A stretch of 64,000 bases of DNA from Xiphydria camelus (taxonomy: Eukaryota > Arthropoda > Insecta > Hymenoptera > Xiphydriidae): NCBI GenBank assembly GCA_963678675.1, contig OY783199.1:26595546-26659545 (forward strand). Direction: 5' to 3'. The notes beneath the pieces are model-generated. The model saw nothing but the letters and a program-made list of their open reading frames with translations, was not told the origin of the DNA and did no database searches. A program made the translations under genes and the position numbers. Shown here one piece after another: positions 59,944 through 64,000 of this stretch (position 1 is its first letter; each line of letters begins with the position of its first letter).

Positions 59944-62922
59944 TTACGAGTTATCGTCGCTGGAATTGCCAAGGATGAATTCGTCCTCTTGAGCTGACGG
60001 TGATTGGTCGCGTGGTCCGTAGAAAATGTGATTCTAATGCATACAAACGAGGCGTCTCTTGCGTTCTTAAATTTCTTCACAATCCGATAATCAACAAGCA
60101 CTTACTCGCGCTATCTCGCTCTGCCGCATATGTCTCCAAAGAATCCAGATCATGTGTCCATCGAAAAGGCTCGGATCGGATATGGCTTTATGCGCTCTGT
60201 TCCTCAGATTCAGATTAGACCTAACGGTCTGGATATGGATATGAAATGAGATTGTAAAAAAGAATAGTTGAACCGCACAAAAATGTAATTGCACCACTTC
60301 GTTATACTGACAGTTTCCAATTTCGTCATAGTCGGAGCCTGGTCGCAAGAGGGTGCCCATATTTTCACGTCGGAATCTAATCCGCTGGTAGCCAACATCG
60401 GAATATGTGGATGCGGCTCCAAGCAGTTCACCACTCCCTGCTCGTCACCCGTCATCCACTGCACGATAGCTTCCGTATTTTTATCCCAGATAAATATATT
60501 ACCGCAATCCGAGCCGGATATGACGAATTCGCTTTTAGCACCAAAAAAGTTGACGCCTTTCACTGAAACGATAGAGCAATTCTTTTCTCGTTAGCGCGCG
60601 GTAATTTCTATCCCATAATTGTGGTATCGCTCTTCGATGTGTTACATACGCGTAGCGCTATTCCGGTGACCCTGATAGCGATGAGCGCAATCTTCCTGCG
60701 GATGTGGAGTCAACGTATCGAACAAGTAAACGTCTTCGTCGTTATACGACGCAACGATTTCCGATCCATTGTAGTTGTATACGGCAGATGTCACGTGCGC
60801 CTGCGTATCGCTGTCCTTCTGCGATGGTAGTGTTACGCGATAATTAGTTAATTTATTACAATGCTTCTCTCGGTATCCAACCGCATCGAACGGTTTACGT
60901 GTCCGATACGAGCAGAGAGGTTTTTAAAATTCTGCATAGGTGAATGCGATCGGAAAGCGTATTCTTACCAAATGTGCAGGGCAAAATTTGTGCAAGGGTG
61001 TGGATACTTTTCTTTTATCGTAAACTCTAACTATTGGCTCTCGACCTCCGAGGCAAAACTCCTTGCTATTGAGCGGGTTGGAGTTGATGCTGTGGAGCGG
61101 AATGTAACACCCTCCTGCAGTTATGCTCAAGAGCCTGTGTGCCCAAGAAAGAGAGAGAGACTCGGTATTTAATAACATCGCATGGTCGTACCTTCACCTA
61201 ATTCACGCATAAGCTCAAGAGATCCTATTGTCGGCAGAGATCTCGTTATCAAAGTTTCTGCACACGCAGTTGAACCCAAATAATGATACAACTCACTTGA
61301 ATGGTCTAGGCCGACGTATATCGATAGCGAGCACTTTCGAATCATCGCCAGCTGTAAGAACCATGTGAGGGGTGTCCGGATGAACAGCGAGTTTATTCAC
61401 AGGTCCTCTATGCGTTCCGATTTCTCGTGAAGATTCACTTCCAAAATCGTACAACCGAGCTTTGCCGTCGCGTGCGCCAGTCGCCATGTAATTTTCAAAA
61501 TTCAACGGCAACCACTTCGCCTACGAATAGTTGGCCCGTTGTAACCAGTGGGACTCGTTCAACTCAGATTTCAATGCTTCGGAAACAGCTTACCTGGAAG
61601 ACATTATCTTTGTGTCCGCTCACGAAAGAGTATTTCTTCTTTCCAGTGGCCCAATCCCAAATAACGACGTTCAAATCGTCCGAGGCACTTGCGAGCAAAT
61701 TTCCTTTTTGGTTGAAGTTTAAAGAATTGACGCACCCCTGAGAGTGTATAAATTACAGGTGTTATACATAGAAACGTCATATCGAAATCTCTCTCCGAGT
61801 TCGTTTCCACTCACATTGTGGGATTCAAGTTTGTACATGAGTTCGAGTCGCTCTACGGAGTGTAGCGATCCGTAAAATCTTCGTCGAAATAACGGATTGT
61901 TTCCTACTTCGCGATTGAGCACTTCCGGTATTATAAACCATTTGGCTTTAGGTTTCTCCTTTAGCAATACGGCGGGAACCACTTTATCGTCCTCTTCTTT
62001 TGCGTTGTCCTTCTTGTCGTCACCATCATCGTCATCATCATCACTAGCTGTGGTCCAGTCGCTGTTATCGTCGTCGGCTGTAAAATCAAAACCAGACCCG
62101 AACACGGAGGATTACTAATCTATCGGAAAAATTGAATGACGAGATATACACGAACCCCTTCCTTCGCCAAAGTGGCTAGAACCGCCGACGTTTGAATCCG
62201 CTTCATCCACGGTTGCTCTTCCCGTCAGCCCTTCTCGTCCGTACGTAGAATTACTTTCGTCGTTGGAAAGTGCCGTGGGATCTCGATCGACAGTGGACGC
62301 TCTATCTCGATCTGTAAAAATATTCCCAATCTGTGTGATTAGGAATTCTGTATTCCCCCCTTGCATAATGCAATCATATTTCATAATTACTTTGTCTCGC
62401 GTCAGCCGTCGAGTCTTGATTGATCGCGTCATTGGAATTGTTTCCAGGATCAACTGCCGAGCAGTTCTTCGCGCGGTAATTACGCTTCTTTACTTTCGAC
62501 TTTAACTTTCGAAACTTTGCAGCCTCTTTAATTACATCTCTATTTTCCGACATGGATACATCTTCCAAACTTTCGCTTCCGTTCCGTTCTTCCAAATTAG
62601 CATCCAATCTTTCCGTAACTGCGGTATCGCCTTGATCTTGAGATTTACTTGCTTCAGTTGACCCTTCAGATTCTACATTTGACTTGACACCGACATCCTT
62701 GTTCTCGGATTCCGCCATTATTATATCTCCCGAATCCTTACTTTCGATTACTTCTCGTACCACTGAATCTTTCGAAGTACACGCCTCTACTTTATCTTCA
62801 TCGTGTACTTCCTTTGTAGTCACCAAATTCTCACTGGAGTCCAAGAGATTTTCATGTCTAACAGATTCATCTGGATCTTGGAACCCTTCGGATTCTTTGT
62901 CGGATAGTCCCTCGCAATTCAT
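59944..62922 (-). CDS. DCAF8: DDB1- and CUL4-associated factor 8 (WD40 substrate receptor)
   Basis: A WD40 substrate receptor for the CUL4-DDB1 ubiquitin ligase. Ten exons: 62922-62391, 62311-62156, 62077-61815, 61737-61594, 61520-61297, 61134-60969, 60818-60650, 60562-60312, 60228-60106 and 59985-59944, about 689 residues. The first 250 residues are acidic and Ser/Asp-rich. WD repeats start with [20 protein letters not shown], with DWATGKKK, then [14 protein letters not shown] and [14 protein letters not shown]. Near the end are [18 protein letters not shown] and [20 protein letters not shown], which are characteristic of DCAF8. A tempting extra exon at 61257-61192 was dropped because it breaks frame. 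The last acceptor is uncertain: the one used gives an acidic end ([13 protein letters not shown]); another at 59993 would give a basic tail ending at 59895. Confidence 0.92.
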
Positions 62923-63221
62923 ATTCGGATCTGAATATTACTCAATGTTTTTTAAGGCATAATTTCTCATCTGTGTACTCAACAATTTCTTTATCAAAAT
63001 ACCATTTGTTTTTCAGCACCTGAAATCATTTAAATTGCTCTTTAGTAATATAAAAAAAAATTACACGTATAACATAATTACGATGAAAAACGGGAAAAAC
63101 GCGACAGAAACCGAATGAAAATACAATGCAAGTTATTGTCAATGCGCACAAGTGAAACGGGTCGGTACGTAACGTCAAAATCACGATCAACGCAAATAGA
63201 TAGTATGCTTCAAACACAAAA

Positions 63222-63703
63222 GCTCGTCCCGTTTTCATCATTAGAAGGCATTAAATCGTAAAACCAAAGTGCTATCTGCTTCACACATGTGCGAAGTTTT
63301 GGGTGTTATTTGATAATAGGAATTTTAGAGAATATTTGCGGAAAAAAAGTTGTGTTATTTGGTTGTTTTTTGAATTTTGTTAAGCATTAAAAGTGGCAGA
63401 CAGTAAGGAGCATTTTCGACATATTACGCTTTTTAGTTTCTGAAAGGGCAAGAATGCTTCGCGTACGCAAAAAAATGGGAGGCTGCCGTTAACGTTTCCA
63501 TATGCCGTTAATGGTTCGGAAAGTTTTGTGACAGAAATTGTAATGTTTAACAAAATTCAAAAAACATTTATTTTTATTTACTCTCTGACATTCTCCTACT
63601 ATCAAAATACCTATACCCCTAACACCAAAATTTCATACGTGTGAAGTAGATCGAACTTTGGTTTTGCGACACAATGCCTTCTACTGATGAAATCGGGACG
63701 AAC
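63222..63703. mobile_element. Long fold-back element upstream of DCAF8
   Basis: The left arm (63222-63410) and right arm (about 63525-63703) are inverted copies over roughly 180 bases. Shared blocks are CTCGTCCCG, TAGAAGGCATT, AAAACCAAAGT and TTTTTTGAATTTTGTTAA. The spacer is about 115 bases. There is no coding frame. It lies 300 bases from the DCAF8 start. Confidence 0.8.
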
Positions 63704-64000
63704 TTTTACATCAACCCAATAAAATAAAATTCGACCGTAAACATCAAATACGTTTACTCACGGAAAAATTTGTGGGCTCAAAGGTTACATAAATTTGGGA
63801 TTTATTTTTCAGAATGCCCGAGGTAAAATGGCTGACGCGTATCCACTATCGTATAACGAGCGATCAGATTTGTATATTTTTAGGTATACCTTTCAAGCTA
63901 TGAAAGCCACAGATTGATGCACGTTTACAACTATTGCTTATTTTCAAGCATTAATTATCGCACATGTACGGTAAATCTAAATCGAATGCAATGTCACAAC
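63704..64000. other. Right edge, nothing recognised
   Basis: AT-rich sequence to the end of the window, with no supported gene or repeat. Confidence 0.4.

Noticed and set aside
61192..61257. A possible extra DCAF8 exon with GT-AG borders.
   Set aside because: With the phase left by the preceding exon it meets a stop; skipping it restores the conserved WD40 frame directly.

Overview
The window looks like nuclear DNA of an insect, most likely a hymenopteran and probably an ant. The genes are intron-split with GT-AG borders, the gene set is typical of insects, and intergenic DNA is unusually rich in CpG, short microsatellites and small fold-back (MITE-like) repeats. The species call is inference; nothing in the window names it.

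Layout from left to right. (1) 206-2814, minus: 5' two-thirds of a STARD3/MLN64-type late-endosomal sterol transfer protein (MENTAL domain, phospho-FFAT motif, start of the START domain), running off the left edge. (2) 2.8-6.1 kb: repeat-rich spacer with a two-copy tandem repeat of about 530 bp. (3) 6148-8849, plus: an 8-exon SMAP-type ArfGAP. (4) 12433-12630, plus: ribosomal protein eS28, followed by a duplicated 99-bp segment that duplicates its poly(A) signal. (5) 13603-15055, minus: MRGBP/EAF7 subunit of the NuA4/TIP60 complex. (6) 16531-36123, minus: a neuropeptide-type class A GPCR spread over about 20 kb in eight coding exons, its introns holding two inverted copies of one MITE, a large fold-back and long microsatellites. 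(7) 36-44.7 kb: gene-poor DNA with several fold-back elements and an unusual set of oriented TCGAC/ACGAC pentamer blocks. (8) 44750-55289, minus: three gustatory receptors. The last two are a recent tandem duplication of about 3.4 kb, both intact. (9) 58628-59551, plus: TMEM147, facing tail-to-tail (10) DCAF8/WDR42A, 59944-62922, minus. A long fold-back element lies just upstream of DCAF8.

Most genes are single-copy housekeeping functions: sterol transfer, Arf/clathrin traffic, ribosome, chromatin, ER membrane protein biogenesis and CRL4 ubiquitin ligase. They flank two sensory/neural loci, the neuropeptide GPCR and the gustatory receptor cluster. The most dynamic parts are the receptor cluster and the MITE-rich spacers around it. 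I rebuilt exons by eye from reading frames, splice-site phase and family resemblance; untranslated ends and transcription starts are not resolved.
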